From positions 1 through 64,000 of the forward strand of contig NZ_CAKZKO010000091.1 of assembly GCF_937123705.1 (NCBI RefSeq): 64,000 bases of DNA. Reading direction: 5' to 3'. The notes under the pieces are model-generated. The model was not told the DNA's origin, ran no database searches, and saw nothing but the letters and a program-made list of their open reading frames with translations. The position numbers and the translations under genes are program-made. Shown here in pieces: positions 27,792-38,843 of the stretch. How positions within the stretch are numbered: position 1 is the first letter of the stretch; every line of letters starts with the position of its first letter. This stretch comes from an uncultured Paraglaciecola sp. (GTDB taxonomy: Bacteria; Pseudomonadota; Gammaproteobacteria; Enterobacterales; Alteromonadaceae).

Positions 27792-30369
27792 TAATGTGTT
27801 TCCTTAAATTTCGTTCATTTGGCCAAGTAAAAGTGATACAGGTTCCAGAATGGCCATCTGACTCAATAACTATATCGGTGTAATAAAAGTCGATTAATTT
27901 TTTAATAATGGCCAATCCCATGCCACTTCCTTCTACTTCATCTCTGGGTTTTAAGGTTTGAAATATGCCAAACACTTTTTGATGATATTCAGGCGCAATA
28001 CCTGGTCCATCATCACAAACACTAAACCTATATCCAGCAGATACAGAACGACATGAGATACTTATGGTGCCTTGATCTTTATGATGATGCTTAATGGCAT
28101 TATTGATCAAATTTCTCATGATTAATTCAAAAGGGGTTTTTAAGGTCACTATAGTGGGTAAATTATTTTCACACTTTAAGCTAAACCCAGGTGGTGGATT
28201 TAATAATGTAAATACATCTTTAGCAAACGCTGTCACATCTACGTCGGCAAAATCACCATGTTGACGACCGACTCTAGAGTAGGCTAATAAATCATCCAAC
28301 AGCTTTTCTAAGCGCGAAATTCGGTTTTGTAATAAATCTAGGTAACCATTTACCTTCCCTTCAAAATGATGTTCCTCTAAGTCTTCTTTTATCCATGTTG
28401 ATAATTGCATTATACCGCGCAAAGGTGCCTTTAAATCATGGGACGCCACGTAAGCAAAATCGGTTAACTCTTGGTTGCTGCGTTCGAGTTCTCGGGTGTA
28501 TTGGGCAAGGGCTAATTCAGTGGCCTTTTGCTGGCTAATATCGCGAATTACAGCAGAGTAATAGACTTCATTTTCAAGCATCATCTCAGCCACAGAAAGC
28601 TGGATCGGGAAGTGTTTTCCTATTTTGGTAATCCCACTTGCTTCTAGGCGCTTGCTCTCTAGTTTGACAAATTGCAGCATAAAATGATCTTGCTTATGTT
28701 CTTGGGAGTCGACAAATAGCATATCTATACAGCGCTCTAAGATTTCGTTCTCTGCATAACCAAAGATACTGGTCGCCGATTGATTAAAACTTAGTATTTC
28801 CCCTTTTGAGTTGGTGAGTATCACCGCATCTGCCATGGTTTTTAACGTAGTTTTAAGTCTAGAGCCTTCAAATAGAAGTTTATTTTTGGTGACTTTGTGC
28901 AAAGCCACTTCCCGCTCTAATTTATTGGTTTTTTGCTGATCGGCGCGCCATAGTCTTAATATCACTAAGGTAACCAATATAAATAAGATCCCCAAAAAAA
29001 GTATTGCTTCGGGCCAATATGAGTTAAATTCTGTCACTTTTTGGGTGGTAAAGTGAACCTTTAAGCGCCAGTTGACGGGGTCTAAATTAACATCCTTTGT
29101 GGACTCAAACTCAGAACTAATCTGGAAATCCTGATTATTAACCGCCAGTAAATGACCATCTTCGTATAGTTCGAGGCCAAAATCGTTAATGGGAGATGAC
29201 TGGGTTAATAATTGCAGTAGCGCGTCATATTTTATGACACCAAGAATGAATCCACGATTTTCTTTATTGATAATAATAGGAACAGAAATAATAAAACCTT
29301 CACCACCTTGTATCAGGTTTATATGCTCAGAAATGGCCACATGCTTGGAGTCCCGTGCTTTGATTAACGTCTCCTTGCGCTTTGGGTCTTTGGATAAATC
29401 AAAATTGAGTACGGCTTCATTGCCCGTTAAAGGCACGATCCATTTAACCAATAATTCATTATTGGCCCAAGCTAAGGCTGTAAATTCTGTAAAGTCGGAT
29501 AAATAGTTCAGACTATCGGTTTCCCACTTTTGTCTCTCGAGACCTTGTTCATACTGCCAACGTTTAGCCATCCGCTCTAAGGCCGATGTACGTGAATCAA
29601 TCAATAAATTTAGGGAGCTTGCAAGACCTATTGCGCGGTTATCTAATTTTCCCTGAGTCTGTTGATTTTGCCACCCACTCAATGCTTGTGATAATACAAT
29701 GACAAAAATGATTAAGGTAATGCTAAATGTGCTTTCCTTCCAATGTTGCCCAAAATGTAATACCTCATTTTGTGCCTCGGATTTCAATAATATTAGCCCA
29801 AGCCCTAGCAGTATAAAACACAAAGCCGTATGCAGCGCCATACCAGAAAGATTACCTAGGCTGTATGCCGTTTCAATGTTAAACAGATAGCCGACAACGG
29901 CCACCAGCCCCATGGCCATGATGATGGCACCGAGTAACTTAGTAAATGAAAAGACCTGCAATAAGCGGTGGCTAACAAGTGCAGCCCCGCTAAGTAAGAA
30001 ACACACTGCGCTACTTACCGACATCCGCCCCGGGTGAGTCGTTTTGGCCGTCATAAAGGGCTCGAACAATATTTGGTCGATATATAAGTCAATATCTGCC
30101 ATATATTCTAGCAAGGTCATTGAGCTGATCAGCAAAACTAGAAAACCCAAAAAAGCCGATAACCGTTGTGTATTGAACAGAGCAAAAAACAGGCTTATAC
30201 CACTGAGCCCAAAACATAGTGCTGTGTTGAATTGCATAACAAAAAAGCTGGGGTGGATTTGCACTAACGTTTGAGCTTGAGCATACCAGCCCCATAACAC
30301 CATAGCGCTAACAAAACTGATGGCGAGGACTATGGCTAAGGCTAATTTTTCTGTGGGAGTACGCAACAT
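27784..30369 (-). CDS. Membrane sensor histidine kinase with CHASE-like and PAS domains
   Basis: 861 aa. Six or so N-terminal membrane helices occupy residues 8-200. A further helix (~215-232) leads into an extracytoplasmic CHASE-like sensor (~235-445, with GFIISVPI and GFILGVIKYD) that is closed by a helix at ~453-473. A PAS domain follows (~505-615), then HisKA with phosphoacceptor His644 in VASHDLKAPLRG, and an ATPase domain with NLINNAIKH, DDGPGIAP and GSGMGLAI. The input signal is unknown. It carries no receiver of its own; the adjacent single-domain regulator overlaps it. Confidence 0.9.
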   Translation of the reverse strand: MLRTPTEKLALAIVLAISFVSAMVLWGWYAQAQTLVQIHPSFFVMQFNTALCFGLSGISLFFALFNTQRLSAFLGFLVLLISSMTLLEYMADIDLYIDQILFEPFMTAKTTHPGRMSVSSAVCFLLSGAALVSHRLLQVFSFTKLLGAIIMAMGLVAVVGYLFNIETAYSLGNLSGMALHTALCFILLGLGLILLKSEAQNEVLHFGQHWKESTFSITLIIFVIVLSQALSGWQNQQTQGKLDNRAIGLASSLNLLIDSRTSALERMAKRWQYEQGLERQKWETDSLNYLSDFTEFTALAWANNELLVKWIVPLTGNEAVLNFDLSKDPKRKETLIKARDSKHVAISEHINLIQGGEGFIISVPIIINKENRGFILGVIKYDALLQLLTQSSPINDFGLELYEDGHLLAVNNQDFQISSEFESTKDVNLDPVNWRLKVHFTTQKVTEFNSYWPEAILFLGILFILVTLVILRLWRADQQKTNKLEREVALHKVTKNKLLFEGSRLKTTLKTMADAVILTNSKGEILSFNQSATSIFGYAENEILERCIDMLFVDSQEHKQDHFMLQFVKLESKRLEASGITKIGKHFPIQLSVAEMMLENEVYYSAVIRDISQQKATELALAQYTRELERSNQELTDFAYVASHDLKAPLRGIMQLSTWIKEDLEEHHFEGKVNGYLDLLQNRISRLEKLLDDLLAYSRVGRQHGDFADVDVTAFAKDVFTLLNPPPGFSLKCENNLPTIVTLKTPFELIMRNLINNAIKHHHKDQGTISISCRSVSAGYRFSVCDDGPGIAPEYHQKVFGIFQTLKPRDEVEGSGMGLAIIKKLIDFYYTDIVIESDGHSGTCITFTWPNERNLRKHING

Positions 30370-30464
30370 AAGTCGTTTCCTGCTTAATTTATCAATCCAT
30401 TTGATGAGTTATGATGAGAATGCCCTATAAGTAAATTGGGCAATAACATCGGCAAATCCCTTTT

Positions 30465-33400
30465 TCATCCGTTTGTTTGCAAAAACAAGTTGGTCTTCTT
30501 GTGGATGATTGTGTAATTAATACTGCGCTGGATAAGTGCAGGTGTGACTTCGTCTTTACTTAGCACATCATACACCCCTAATTTAAACGCCTTTTGGCGT
30601 AACTCTTGGGTCAACACCCCAGATAAAAGAATAAATGCATGATTTTTATCGCTGCTATTGGCTTGCTCTATTAGCGTCAGCCCGTCTTGATCGGCTAAAA
30701 CATAATCAATAATGCACACATCGAAATCATTTTTTGCTAACTGTGCAAGACCCTCTTTATATGTGGCTGCCGTAGTAATATTAAATTGATAATTATCAGC
30801 ACTTTTTCCTTGGATATGGCGGGTAATCGCCTCAAGATCGACTTTATCGTCATCTACCACTAGCACATTAATGTCACTTTCTTTTTGCAAAAATAACGCA
30901 GCGCTTTGGGTTTCTTCAAGGGCTTCCCATGATTGAACTAATTGTTTTTTTAATCCGGCTATTTCGGTGATATCTGTAATGCTGATGACGCAACCTAATG
31001 AGACACTGTGTTGGTCATGATAAGGAAATATTTTGATCAAGCGCTGGCTTGTGCCATTGCTATGCCTAATCTGTCGTCTGCATTCTTTATCGGTGCGGAT
31101 TACATCGGCAATATCGTTCAACAGCTCATTGTAGTCGAGGGAGTGCGATATATGATGGAAGGGACGCCCAATATCAGTGTCCAATAAATTAATGTCACTC
31201 ACCACTGAGGGAGAAAACTTCCTAATTAATAAGGCTTCGTCTAAAAATATAAAACCAATATCGGCCGAACGAATTATATTTTCGGTATCCATGATACTTT
31301 GTGCAGTGGCTTCCATCTTTTCTTGATACTCAAAGTTAACCGTATAAAGCTCTTCGTTGACCGACTGTAATTCCTCATTGGTGCTTTGTAACTCTTCATT
31401 AGCAGCCATAAGCTCTTCATTGGAGCTTTGTAATTCTTCATTAGTAGTTTGTAGCTCTTCTACTGTTACTTGTAAGTGTTCTTGTTTGGTTCTTAGGGCA
31501 TCTTCTAAATCAGCAATTAGCTGGCGGCTATGCTCCCCACCAACAGTTTGTTCTTTTACTACTTCACCTGTGGAAGGACTCACTTCATCCTGTTCAAACA
31601 AAACCACAAAATAGTTACTGTTTAGTTTTGTATAATCTAAGTACAACACCCTTAAATTAACGCTGCTTGAACTGCCATCTTCATTTTGAGTCAGGATCTT
31701 TTCATAATGAATATTGGTATTGAGAGATTGCGCGCGATATAAGGCGGTAGATACCGCCACACTAAGGCTTTCTATAATGTAGTCGGAGATTAAAGAGCTA
31801 AACTGACCTTGCCCCAGCTTTTTAGTATAAGGACTGACATCACCAAACACATGTATCACATTTTGATCTTCTGACAATATAATGGCTGGTGGAGAATATT
31901 CTTCAATTATTCGCTCTAATACTGGGGTGTAATTATTGTTTTTGGCCGATTGTTGGAAGCTGGATAACAATTGCCCAATAGAAGGACTCTTGCTTTCTTT
32001 ATTGGTTTTGTTGCCTTGCTGTGGGATGGACTCGATCATCATCTTGGTATTATCGAACTTCCGGTAGATCCTATGGCGTTCATCTTCAGTATGAAAATGC
32101 TGCTTCATATCCCCCAATGACTCAGAAGATCCTAAAAACAAAAAGCCGTCTTTATTCAATGAAAAGTGCAATAAGGAAAGCACGCGTTTTTGGGCTTTAG
32201 GCTGAAAATAAATAAGTGCATTTCGACACACAGCTAACTGACAATTAGAGAAAGGCGGATCGGTTAAAACATTGTGAGTGGCAAAGATTACCATCTTACG
32301 AATATAAGGTTTTACTTGATAATAGTCATCGTGCAGATCAAAGTATTTTTGTAATAAATCGATACTAAGATCATCTTCGATATTACGTGAATAACGGCCT
32401 AATCCAGCATCGGCAATGGCATCGGCATCTACATCAGTAGCAAATACCCGCACATTTCGGCGAAGGTTGTTTTCTACTAAATATTCTTCAATCAATATGG
32501 CTAAGGTATAGGCTTCTTCACCCGTAGAGCAACAGGCACTCCACACACGAACCATATCATCTGGCCCCGTTTTTTCGACTATTTTCGGTATAACAATTTT
32601 CTTCAGGCTTTCAAAGGCGTCTTCATCCCTTACAAAGCGGGTCACACCTATCAGCATATCTTTGGCTAAAGTTTGTAGTTCTTTAGGATTTTTAAGCAAC
32701 AGCGCGTAATACTCAGTGATGGTTTCTAAACTATTAATGCCCATCCTACGTTCAATACGCCTTACTATGGTCTTGCCTTTGTAATGACTAAAGTCGATAT
32801 CGCTTTTAGCCCTAAGTAATCCATAGATATCTGACAAGGACTGATCTATTTCAGTTTCTGAATCGAAAACCGGTTTAACCCCTGAGACAACCGTATGATT
32901 AGTATACTGAATAATTTTAGTCATCATGCCTTCGGCCGTTTCGACGATATCGGCAAAACCTGTCTTTACGGCGTTAAACGGCATGCCATCGAAAGAGGCA
33001 TCTGAAGGGTCTTGCACAACCACTAGGCCACCGACTTCTTTGATTGCCTGTATTCCGCGCGACCCGTCGCTGCCTGTACCTGATAATACAATGGCAATGG
33101 CATGGTTATGCTGGTCTTCAGCCAGCGAGCGGAAAAAGGCATCAATAGGAAAACTGCCACCTGGGCTTTGCATTTGATCGACCAATAATGTATTGCCCTC
33201 GGCTAACATCACATTTTTTCGAGGCGGCGTTAAATAGATATGATCGGCCTGGATCACCATGCCATCTTCAAGGGTTTCTATTGGCAATTCAGTATGACGA
33301 GAAAGCAGTTCTGACATCATACTCTTAAAGTCGGGGGATAAATGTTGCACTATGATGTAAGCATGACCTGTGTCTTTGGCAATTCCCTGCACAAAAGATT

Positions 33401-33482
33401 GCAGTGCTTCTAATCCTCCGGCAGAGGCGCCAATTCCAATATAAAAGTTGGGAGAATTATCATTATTTTTCGCGCTATCCAT
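30465..33482 (-). CDS. CheB-CheR fusion with coiled coil, PAS and receiver domains
   Basis: 1005 aa, cytoplasmic. The CheB methylesterase domain (12-190) has its triad in GASAGG (Ser20), VQHLSP (His47) and GTGSDG (Asp138). The CheR methyltransferase domain (~215-475) has the SAM segment [16 protein letters not shown] heptad coiled coil (650-722, repeated EELQSTN) follows, then PAS (~725-850) and a receiver (~868-1000, Asp in CIIDYVLAD). Such CheB/CheR-PAS fusions occur outside classical chemotaxis operons, and no MCP or CheA gene is in this window. It starts 17 nt after the GGDEF-EAL gene. Confidence 0.92.
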   Translation of the reverse strand: MDSAKNNDNSPNFYIGIGASAGGLEALQSFVQGIAKDTGHAYIIVQHLSPDFKSMMSELLSRHTELPIETLEDGMVIQADHIYLTPPRKNVMLAEGNTLLVDQMQSPGGSFPIDAFFRSLAEDQHNHAIAIVLSGTGSDGSRGIQAIKEVGGLVVVQDPSDASFDGMPFNAVKTGFADIVETAEGMMTKIIQYTNHTVVSGVKPVFDSETEIDQSLSDIYGLLRAKSDIDFSHYKGKTIVRRIERRMGINSLETITEYYALLLKNPKELQTLAKDMLIGVTRFVRDEDAFESLKKIVIPKIVEKTGPDDMVRVWSACCSTGEEAYTLAILIEEYLVENNLRRNVRVFATDVDADAIADAGLGRYSRNIEDDLSIDLLQKYFDLHDDYYQVKPYIRKMVIFATHNVLTDPPFSNCQLAVCRNALIYFQPKAQKRVLSLLHFSLNKDGFLFLGSSESLGDMKQHFHTEDERHRIYRKFDNTKMMIESIPQQGNKTNKESKSPSIGQLLSSFQQSAKNNNYTPVLERIIEEYSPPAIILSEDQNVIHVFGDVSPYTKKLGQGQFSSLISDYIIESLSVAVSTALYRAQSLNTNIHYEKILTQNEDGSSSSVNLRVLYLDYTKLNSNYFVVLFEQDEVSPSTGEVVKEQTVGGEHSRQLIADLEDALRTKQEHLQVTVEELQTTNEELQSSNEELMAANEELQSTNEELQSVNEELYTVNFEYQEKMEATAQSIMDTENIIRSADIGFIFLDEALLIRKFSPSVVSDINLLDTDIGRPFHHISHSLDYNELLNDIADVIRTDKECRRQIRHSNGTSQRLIKIFPYHDQHSVSLGCVISITDITEIAGLKKQLVQSWEALEETQSAALFLQKESDINVLVVDDDKVDLEAITRHIQGKSADNYQFNITTAATYKEGLAQLAKNDFDVCIIDYVLADQDGLTLIEQANSSDKNHAFILLSGVLTQELRQKAFKLGVYDVLSKDEVTPALIQRSINYTIIHKKTNLFLQTNG

Positions 33483-33499
33483 GTTTGCTTCCTAATTAT

Positions 33500-36136
33500 T
33501 TACTTTGTGCTATTTCTTTTATATTCAACCAGCAAGGTCGATAGCTCTGCTGCGGGTAAGGGACGATTGAATAAGTACCCTTGTCCACTTATACAGTTGA
33601 GGCGTTTTAATTCATCACGTATCTCATTAGTCTCTATACCTTCTGCCACCACATTTATTTTCAATGAGTGGGCTAAGGCAATAATTGCTTTCGCTATTTC
33701 GTGATCGTACGTGTCGGTTAACAGGTTACTAATAAAACTGCGATCAATTTTGATTTCTGATATGGGATATTTTTTAATATGACTTAGCGAAGAGTATCCC
33801 GTACCAAAATCATCGAGTGAAATTTTAATGCCATTATTAGAAAACTTCTCTAATATTTCATTCACTTCCTTACTGTCTTGCAGCAACATTGTTTCTGTAA
33901 TTTCCAAAGTTAAATTTTCGCCATTCAGGTCATTATCTTTGAGACATTGCATTATATGTTTTAATAAAACCGGATCCCGAAATTGTTTAGGGCTTAAATT
34001 AATAGCCATGACTACTTTGCTATCAAGTACACCTTCATCTATCCAATACCGTAATTGTTTTAAAGCCTTCTTAATTACACGCCGACTAACCGGAATAATT
34101 AGCCCGTTTTCTTCTAAAAATGGAATAAAATGGTCAGGTGTGACTAGGGTATTATCTGCTTTGCGCCAGCGCATTAGGGCCTCAAGACCCAAAATTTGAT
34201 TGTTATGTATATTCAATTGCAGCTGATAAAATACTTCAAATTCATCTTGGCCGATAGCTTTGTGTAAATTATTACCCATAATCAGCTTTTCCCTAGACGA
34301 TTTATCTAAGCTAGGGGAATAGTATTCAATGGTATTGCGCCCCATTTCTTTTGCATGATACATGGCAAGATCGGCTTGCTTCATTAATAACGTACTTGAG
34401 CATTTATGCCCCGCCACGGCAAAACAAACACCGATACTGGAAGATATAAATATTTCTTCATTCTCAATTTTAAAAGGCCTATTTAATTCCGCTAAGACTT
34501 TATGAGCCACTGAGGAGGCAATTTGAGCATCTGAGATTTGCTCGAGTAAAATAATAAATTCATCGCCCCCTAAACGGGCGAAAAAGTCTTCTTCACGCAA
34601 CACCTTAGTAATACGCGTTGCCACCAATATCAATAATTGGTCTCCGGCCCCGTGTCCTAAGGTGTCATTTACATTTTTAAAGCCATCAAGGTCTAAGCTT
34701 AACATCGCCATTGCGCCGCGGCGCTCCACTCGTTTGAGAGAGGTTTCAAGTCTAGACATCAATGCAAGGCGGTTAGGCAATTTTGTAAGCGGGTCTGTCT
34801 CTGCAATATTACGCAATTTAGCAGCGGTATTATGATGGTCGGTATTATCTGAAATAGTCGCAATAAAACCAGAGAGATTACCTTGCACATCAAACAAAGG
34901 CTGGGCTTCAAATTGGATCCACAGCTTTTCTTCGGATTGGGTATAAATATGCCCGATATACTTAAAACTTTGATGAGCATGTAATGAAGCATATAAATCC
35001 GATAAAATTTGCTCCGCTTCTTCGGGGTTAAACAAGTGAGTCCAAAATAAATTATCGACTTCTTTTTTTTCTACTCCCAAGATTTTAAGCCATTGACTAT
35101 TAACGTAACAGGTATGCCACTTTTCATCGGTTTGCAAGATGCCTATGGGTGCCAACTCAGACAATGCTTTAAACCTAGCCAACTCTAATTCATATCTATT
35201 TTGAATTAACTCATTGGCTGAATGATCAAATACAAATATCAGAATATGCTGTTGGCCATTTTCGCGGATATTAAAGGTAATAGTTGACAGCGTCACTTCT
35301 AACCCTTCACGGGTTATCGCTAGTAAGTTCTTTTTACAGTCTCGGGCGCTATCTTTTTTATTTTCATAAAAGAATAAATTATTAAACTTATTGATTTTGT
35401 CTGGAATGATGTTAACAACGTCTTGGTCGCACAGTTCACCTATTTCATAGCCTAGTAGCAAGTGAAGCGCAGGGTTTGCTCGGATAATTTTAAATTTACT
35501 ATCTAAAATAAGCATGGGGCTAGGCGATATCGTCTCGAGCGTAGCGATATTATGTTTATAATCCAACACATCTTCGAGTGATACATCTTCACATTCTTGC
35601 TTATTTTTTAACACTCTGCAGGTATGGCTCAGCGCATTAAATAAGGGCGCAAATCTTCTAGTTTGTTGAATATGGTAAGGTGTTGGCGCGCCGTACAATG
35701 CAAATATTGCCACGGTTTTTTGGTTAGCCTGAACAGGCATTATTAAGATGGGACTACTGGCGTTGTCATCGGCCACGAACAATTCTATGATTTTCTTATC
35801 GTTAAAAACCGCCGGGGAATTGGCAATACAATTTTTATAGAGCGTTTTTATCTCATTGTCGATTGGAATGTCTGCTACATCCTGCCTTACATGAGTTTCA
35901 TTATTGTTTTTTTCAATTTTATGGATGTTTTTGAAGTAGGGCCTTCTATTTTCATTAAACTCAAGACTAAAAGACACCACTGTTGATGAATCAGTGAGAT
36001 CACACAGTAATTCTGTTGCCAGTTCGATAAGTTCATTGGCAGATTCAGCGTTTCTAAATTTGTTGTAAATCCTATCAACGGCAATACGCAGAGAAGTATC
36101 TTTTCTTCTGGAACTATTACTTATTAAGTCTGACAT
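33500..36136 (-). CDS. GAF-PAS-PAS-GGDEF-EAL c-di-GMP protein
   Basis: 878 aa, no membrane helix seen. It has a GAF-like N-terminus (1-175), PAS domains at ~200-310 and ~320-435, GGDEF at 445-605 and EAL at 620-870. The cyclase motif is intact (RLGGDEF, 521-527) with an RxxD inhibitory site (REED) just before. EAL residues are also complete: LEALMRW, INLSPKQF, LEITET, DDFGTGYSS, IKIDRSF and EGIET. It could therefore both make and break c-di-GMP. It heads the signalling operon. Confidence 0.92.
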   Translation of the reverse strand: MSDLISNSSRRKDTSLRIAVDRIYNKFRNAESANELIELATELLCDLTDSSTVVSFSLEFNENRRPYFKNIHKIEKNNNETHVRQDVADIPIDNEIKTLYKNCIANSPAVFNDKKIIELFVADDNASSPILIMPVQANQKTVAIFALYGAPTPYHIQQTRRFAPLFNALSHTCRVLKNKQECEDVSLEDVLDYKHNIATLETISPSPMLILDSKFKIIRANPALHLLLGYEIGELCDQDVVNIIPDKINKFNNLFFYENKKDSARDCKKNLLAITREGLEVTLSTITFNIRENGQQHILIFVFDHSANELIQNRYELELARFKALSELAPIGILQTDEKWHTCYVNSQWLKILGVEKKEVDNLFWTHLFNPEEAEQILSDLYASLHAHQSFKYIGHIYTQSEEKLWIQFEAQPLFDVQGNLSGFIATISDNTDHHNTAAKLRNIAETDPLTKLPNRLALMSRLETSLKRVERRGAMAMLSLDLDGFKNVNDTLGHGAGDQLLILVATRITKVLREEDFFARLGGDEFIILLEQISDAQIASSVAHKVLAELNRPFKIENEEIFISSSIGVCFAVAGHKCSSTLLMKQADLAMYHAKEMGRNTIEYYSPSLDKSSREKLIMGNNLHKAIGQDEFEVFYQLQLNIHNNQILGLEALMRWRKADNTLVTPDHFIPFLEENGLIIPVSRRVIKKALKQLRYWIDEGVLDSKVVMAINLSPKQFRDPVLLKHIMQCLKDNDLNGENLTLEITETMLLQDSKEVNEILEKFSNNGIKISLDDFGTGYSSLSHIKKYPISEIKIDRSFISNLLTDTYDHEIAKAIIALAHSLKINVVAEGIETNEIRDELKRLNCISGQGYLFNRPLPAAELSTLLVEYKRNSTK

Positions 36137-36523
36137 TGATTATTGCCAACCTTATCATTCGATAGGATAAAATGTCCTAAGTGTAGTGAGCTAAAAAACG
36201 CCAGCAAAATGCCCTTTAATATTGCAATAAATTTTACCGCCAAAAAAATAATTAGAAAAAAATGCATGTTGAGTAGACATTAAATACCATAGACTTTCAA
36301 GTGTTAAATAGCCTCTTATGGCTTTAGTTATCAGTTGATTGTCTAATGGATTGTGATACCCCCTAGTACACTAGGAACAAGCCATTTTAACTTGTTGCTG
36401 TGTACCCGATAGCGATTTAGAAATAGAGATTCGGCGAGTTTCGAGTTTCGAGTTTCGAGTTTCGAGTTTCGAGTTTCGAGTTTCGAGTTTCGAGTAAAAA
36501 CACCCTAGTGTATTAGAAGCAAT
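36137..36523. other. 387-nt region between purC and the signalling operon
   Basis: No gene seen. It probably contains the promoter of the GGDEF-EAL operon. It holds a heptamer array (36435-36495), the palindrome CCTAGTACACTAGG (36362-36375), and a related CCCTAGTGTATTAG (36504-36517) on the other side of the array. No clear purC terminator was recognised. Confidence 0.55.
36435..36495. repeat. Tandem heptamer array, CGAGTTT x 8.7
   Basis: Eight perfect copies of CGAGTTT followed by CGAGT, with no mismatch. It is intergenic, 29 nt past the purC stop. Perfect copies suggest recent slippage. Confidence 0.95.
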
Positions 36524-37627
36524 TTAATCAATTAATTGATATTGCTCTGTTAATATCTGAATGATTTCTGCTTTTGGGCTTTCACTCAACACTAGAGGTT
36601 TACCTGTAATTTTTTCTGCTATATCGATATAAGTCTTAGACACCTGCATCAATACGTCACTCGGTAAGGCGTTGTCTTTGGCTAATGCTTGGCGCTCTTC
36701 CATGCGTTCTTTGTTCAGCAAAATATCGGGATCAGGGAAATGTTTTAACAATAATTGCCTAAATCCTTCTTTGGAATTTTCGACTACCCTACCCTCGGCA
36801 TATTCTTTAGCATCCCAAATTCTGGATGAATCTGGGGTGCCGACTTCGTCCATGTAAATCAATTTGTTTTGGCCATTTAAGTCTTTGACGTAACCAAATT
36901 CAAACTTAGTGTCCACAAACACTTGGCCATTGTGTTGCAATGCATGGCTTATCAATGCAAAGCCTTCAGTGAGCAGTTTTTCATACAAGGCCACATCGTC
37001 TTGTTTTTCAAAGTTAAAGGCTGAAAAGCTATTCAGAATATCCTGACGGCTGATATTCACATCATCCGCTTCTGGCACATTGGGAATGCCTTTTAAAATA
37101 CCTTTGGTAGAGGGAGTCATAAGTAAATGAGTTAACTTACCGTCTTGTTGTAGCCCTTCTTCAAGCTCAATGCCACAAAAGTTTCGCTCGCCCTTTTTGT
37201 AAGCACGCCACATTGAGCCGGTAATATATTGGCGACAAATCGCTTCAATCATCACAGGTTTGGCTTTTTGCACTATCCACACAAAAGGATGGGGAATATC
37301 GAGGATATGGCTGTCGGCTAACCCTTGTTGTTTAAATAAATCAAACCAGTGATTAGAAATGGCATTTAATGCCGCGCCTTTTCCCGGCACACCTAACATG
37401 CCGTCTTCGCCGTGCCAAATACAGTCGAAGGCGGATATACGGTCGCTTATCACCATAATGGCTAAAGGCGTATCAGCGGGAACAGCATAGGATTTTTCGG
37501 CAATTAGACGACGGCTATCTTGTTCAGTTAACCAATACACAGAGCGTACTTTTCCACTATGCACCGGTAATTCAGTGCGAATAGGCAAGTCATTGTTAAC
37601 CGACAAAATTGAATCTGCAATCGACAT
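36524..37627 (-). CDS. purC: Phosphoribosylaminoimidazole-succinocarboxamide (SAICAR) synthase
   Basis: De novo purine enzyme condensing CAIR with aspartate. This is the long form (367 aa) found in Alteromonadales and Vibrio rather than the ~237-aa E. coli form. Visible motifs are [54 protein letters not shown] and [14 protein letters not shown]. The ORF track starts at a TTG; ATG 37627 (MSIADSIL) is preferred, with AAGGAG 10 nt upstream. Neighbour order purC-bamC-dapA matches E. coli. Confidence 0.95.
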   Translation of the reverse strand: MSIADSILSVNNDLPIRTELPVHSGKVRSVYWLTEQDSRRLIAEKSYAVPADTPLAIMVISDRISAFDCIWHGEDGMLGVPGKGAALNAISNHWFDLFKQQGLADSHILDIPHPFVWIVQKAKPVMIEAICRQYITGSMWRAYKKGERNFCGIELEEGLQQDGKLTHLLMTPSTKGILKGIPNVPEADDVNISRQDILNSFSAFNFEKQDDVALYEKLLTEGFALISHALQHNGQVFVDTKFEFGYVKDLNGQNKLIYMDEVGTPDSSRIWDAKEYAEGRVVENSKEGFRQLLLKHFPDPDILLNKERMEERQALAKDNALPSDVLMQVSKTYIDIAEKITGKPLVLSESPKAEIIQILTEQYQLID

Positions 37628-37727
37628 AATATGCCAACTCCTTAATGGCAAGAGAGTGAAAGTCTCGCGTAATGGTTATTGTAATCGGATTCGCCTCTAT
37701 TCTTGCAATAAACAGAGGCTAAAAGAT

Positions 37728-38834
37728 CTATATATCTAAGTTGTCATCGGACATGGTTTTTGAAAATGTAGGAAATAAGTCGGTAAGTTTATCCATTGGG
37801 AAAGGTGTATTTTCTTCATCTAACAATGTGATAGAGGTTTTATTACCAAGACTTGCTACTTTGAGGCGATATTCTTCAAATTCTAAGTCGAACTCATTCT
37901 TGTCATTTGACCAAATGTTACTCCACCAGCTATCGCTTGCACCATTGTACTTAACAAACAATAAACCGTTTGATTTATCGTAGTCTTTAACATCAAAACC
38001 TAACTGCCTTAATACTAATAATAGCCTAGGCCAAGTTACATCGTAGTCTGCATTTACCACAAAAGCCGGCACTTGGTCATTATCAACATCCAATTCCATA
38101 TCTAATCCTTCGCGAATTTTTCGATAGCGTTTAACATTGGCCAGTGTTGTTTCAAACTCGTAGTACTTTACAACACTATTGAGAATTTCAACTTCGTTGC
38201 GCCTTTTATCTTTAGATTCCGTAATTTCTGTACTTTGGGTATCTACTTTTTCCTTATAATCAACCAAAGCAACACTCAAACCAGCCGTTCTACCATGGGG
38301 CTTTTTATCTAAAGAAAACTCGAACCTTTGAGCTATCGTACGTTCAGATGAAGACCAGCTATACCATTTACTTTCTTCACTTTCATCCTTAACTAGCCAG
38401 CTTGTCACTAAGCGTTGTTTATCTTTGTCAAAAGATTCAATCGCCACACCTTCACTTTCCAAAAAGCCCTTGAGGGTATTCCACACAGCGGTTTCTAAAG
38501 GCAAGCTATCATCTACTTGATCAAACCATACCGTAGCATTTTTTGATCCCTCTTCAATGTGAGATCCGGCCACAACGGGCAATACCAATGAAGGTGACAA
38601 CACACTTAAATCTTTACCCAATGATTCAGTTTGGGCGTTAGCCCCTAGTTCAGGAAGTTTGTAGGCATCACTAAATTTAGGTGAGTCAACGCCAGTAGGT
38701 AATTGTATTTTTTGGCCCGGTTGCTGTTTGATATAATCAAATGAACCACTGGCTAATTCTCTTTCTTCTAATGAACTACAAGCGCTTAACAACGAAGCCG
38801 TTATCACGCTAATGAGTTGAAATTTATAGGTCAT
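37728..38834 (-). CDS. bamC: Outer membrane assembly lipoprotein BamC
   Basis: Lipoprotein of the BAM complex that inserts beta-barrel proteins. The signal peptide ends in a lipobox (LLSAC, Cys19). The rest is a 350-residue soluble part with two helix-grip domains. Position between dapA (9 nt) and purC supports the call, since sequence conservation in BamC is low. A good AAGGAG site precedes the ATG. It is probably co-transcribed with dapA. Confidence 0.88.
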   Translation of the reverse strand: MTYKFQLISVITASLLSACSSLEERELASGSFDYIKQQPGQKIQLPTGVDSPKFSDAYKLPELGANAQTESLGKDLSVLSPSLVLPVVAGSHIEEGSKNATVWFDQVDDSLPLETAVWNTLKGFLESEGVAIESFDKDKQRLVTSWLVKDESEESKWYSWSSSERTIAQRFEFSLDKKPHGRTAGLSVALVDYKEKVDTQSTEITESKDKRRNEVEILNSVVKYYEFETTLANVKRYRKIREGLDMELDVDNDQVPAFVVNADYDVTWPRLLLVLRQLGFDVKDYDKSNGLLFVKYNGASDSWWSNIWSNDKNEFDLEFEEYRLKVASLGNKTSITLLDEENTPFPMDKLTDLFPTFSKTMSDDNLDI

Positions 38835-38843
38835 GCTATCTCC

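Noticed and set aside
31357-31614. 85-codon plus-strand ORF rich in CNSSL repeats
   Set aside because: It is the antisense reading of the EELQSTN coiled-coil heptads of the CheB-CheR fusion.
33828-34199. 123-codon plus-strand ORF
   Set aside because: Antisense to the EAL domain; no start signal or family resemblance.
36435-36495. Heptamer array considered as CRISPR
   Set aside because: The unit is 7 nt with no spacers; no cas gene is near.
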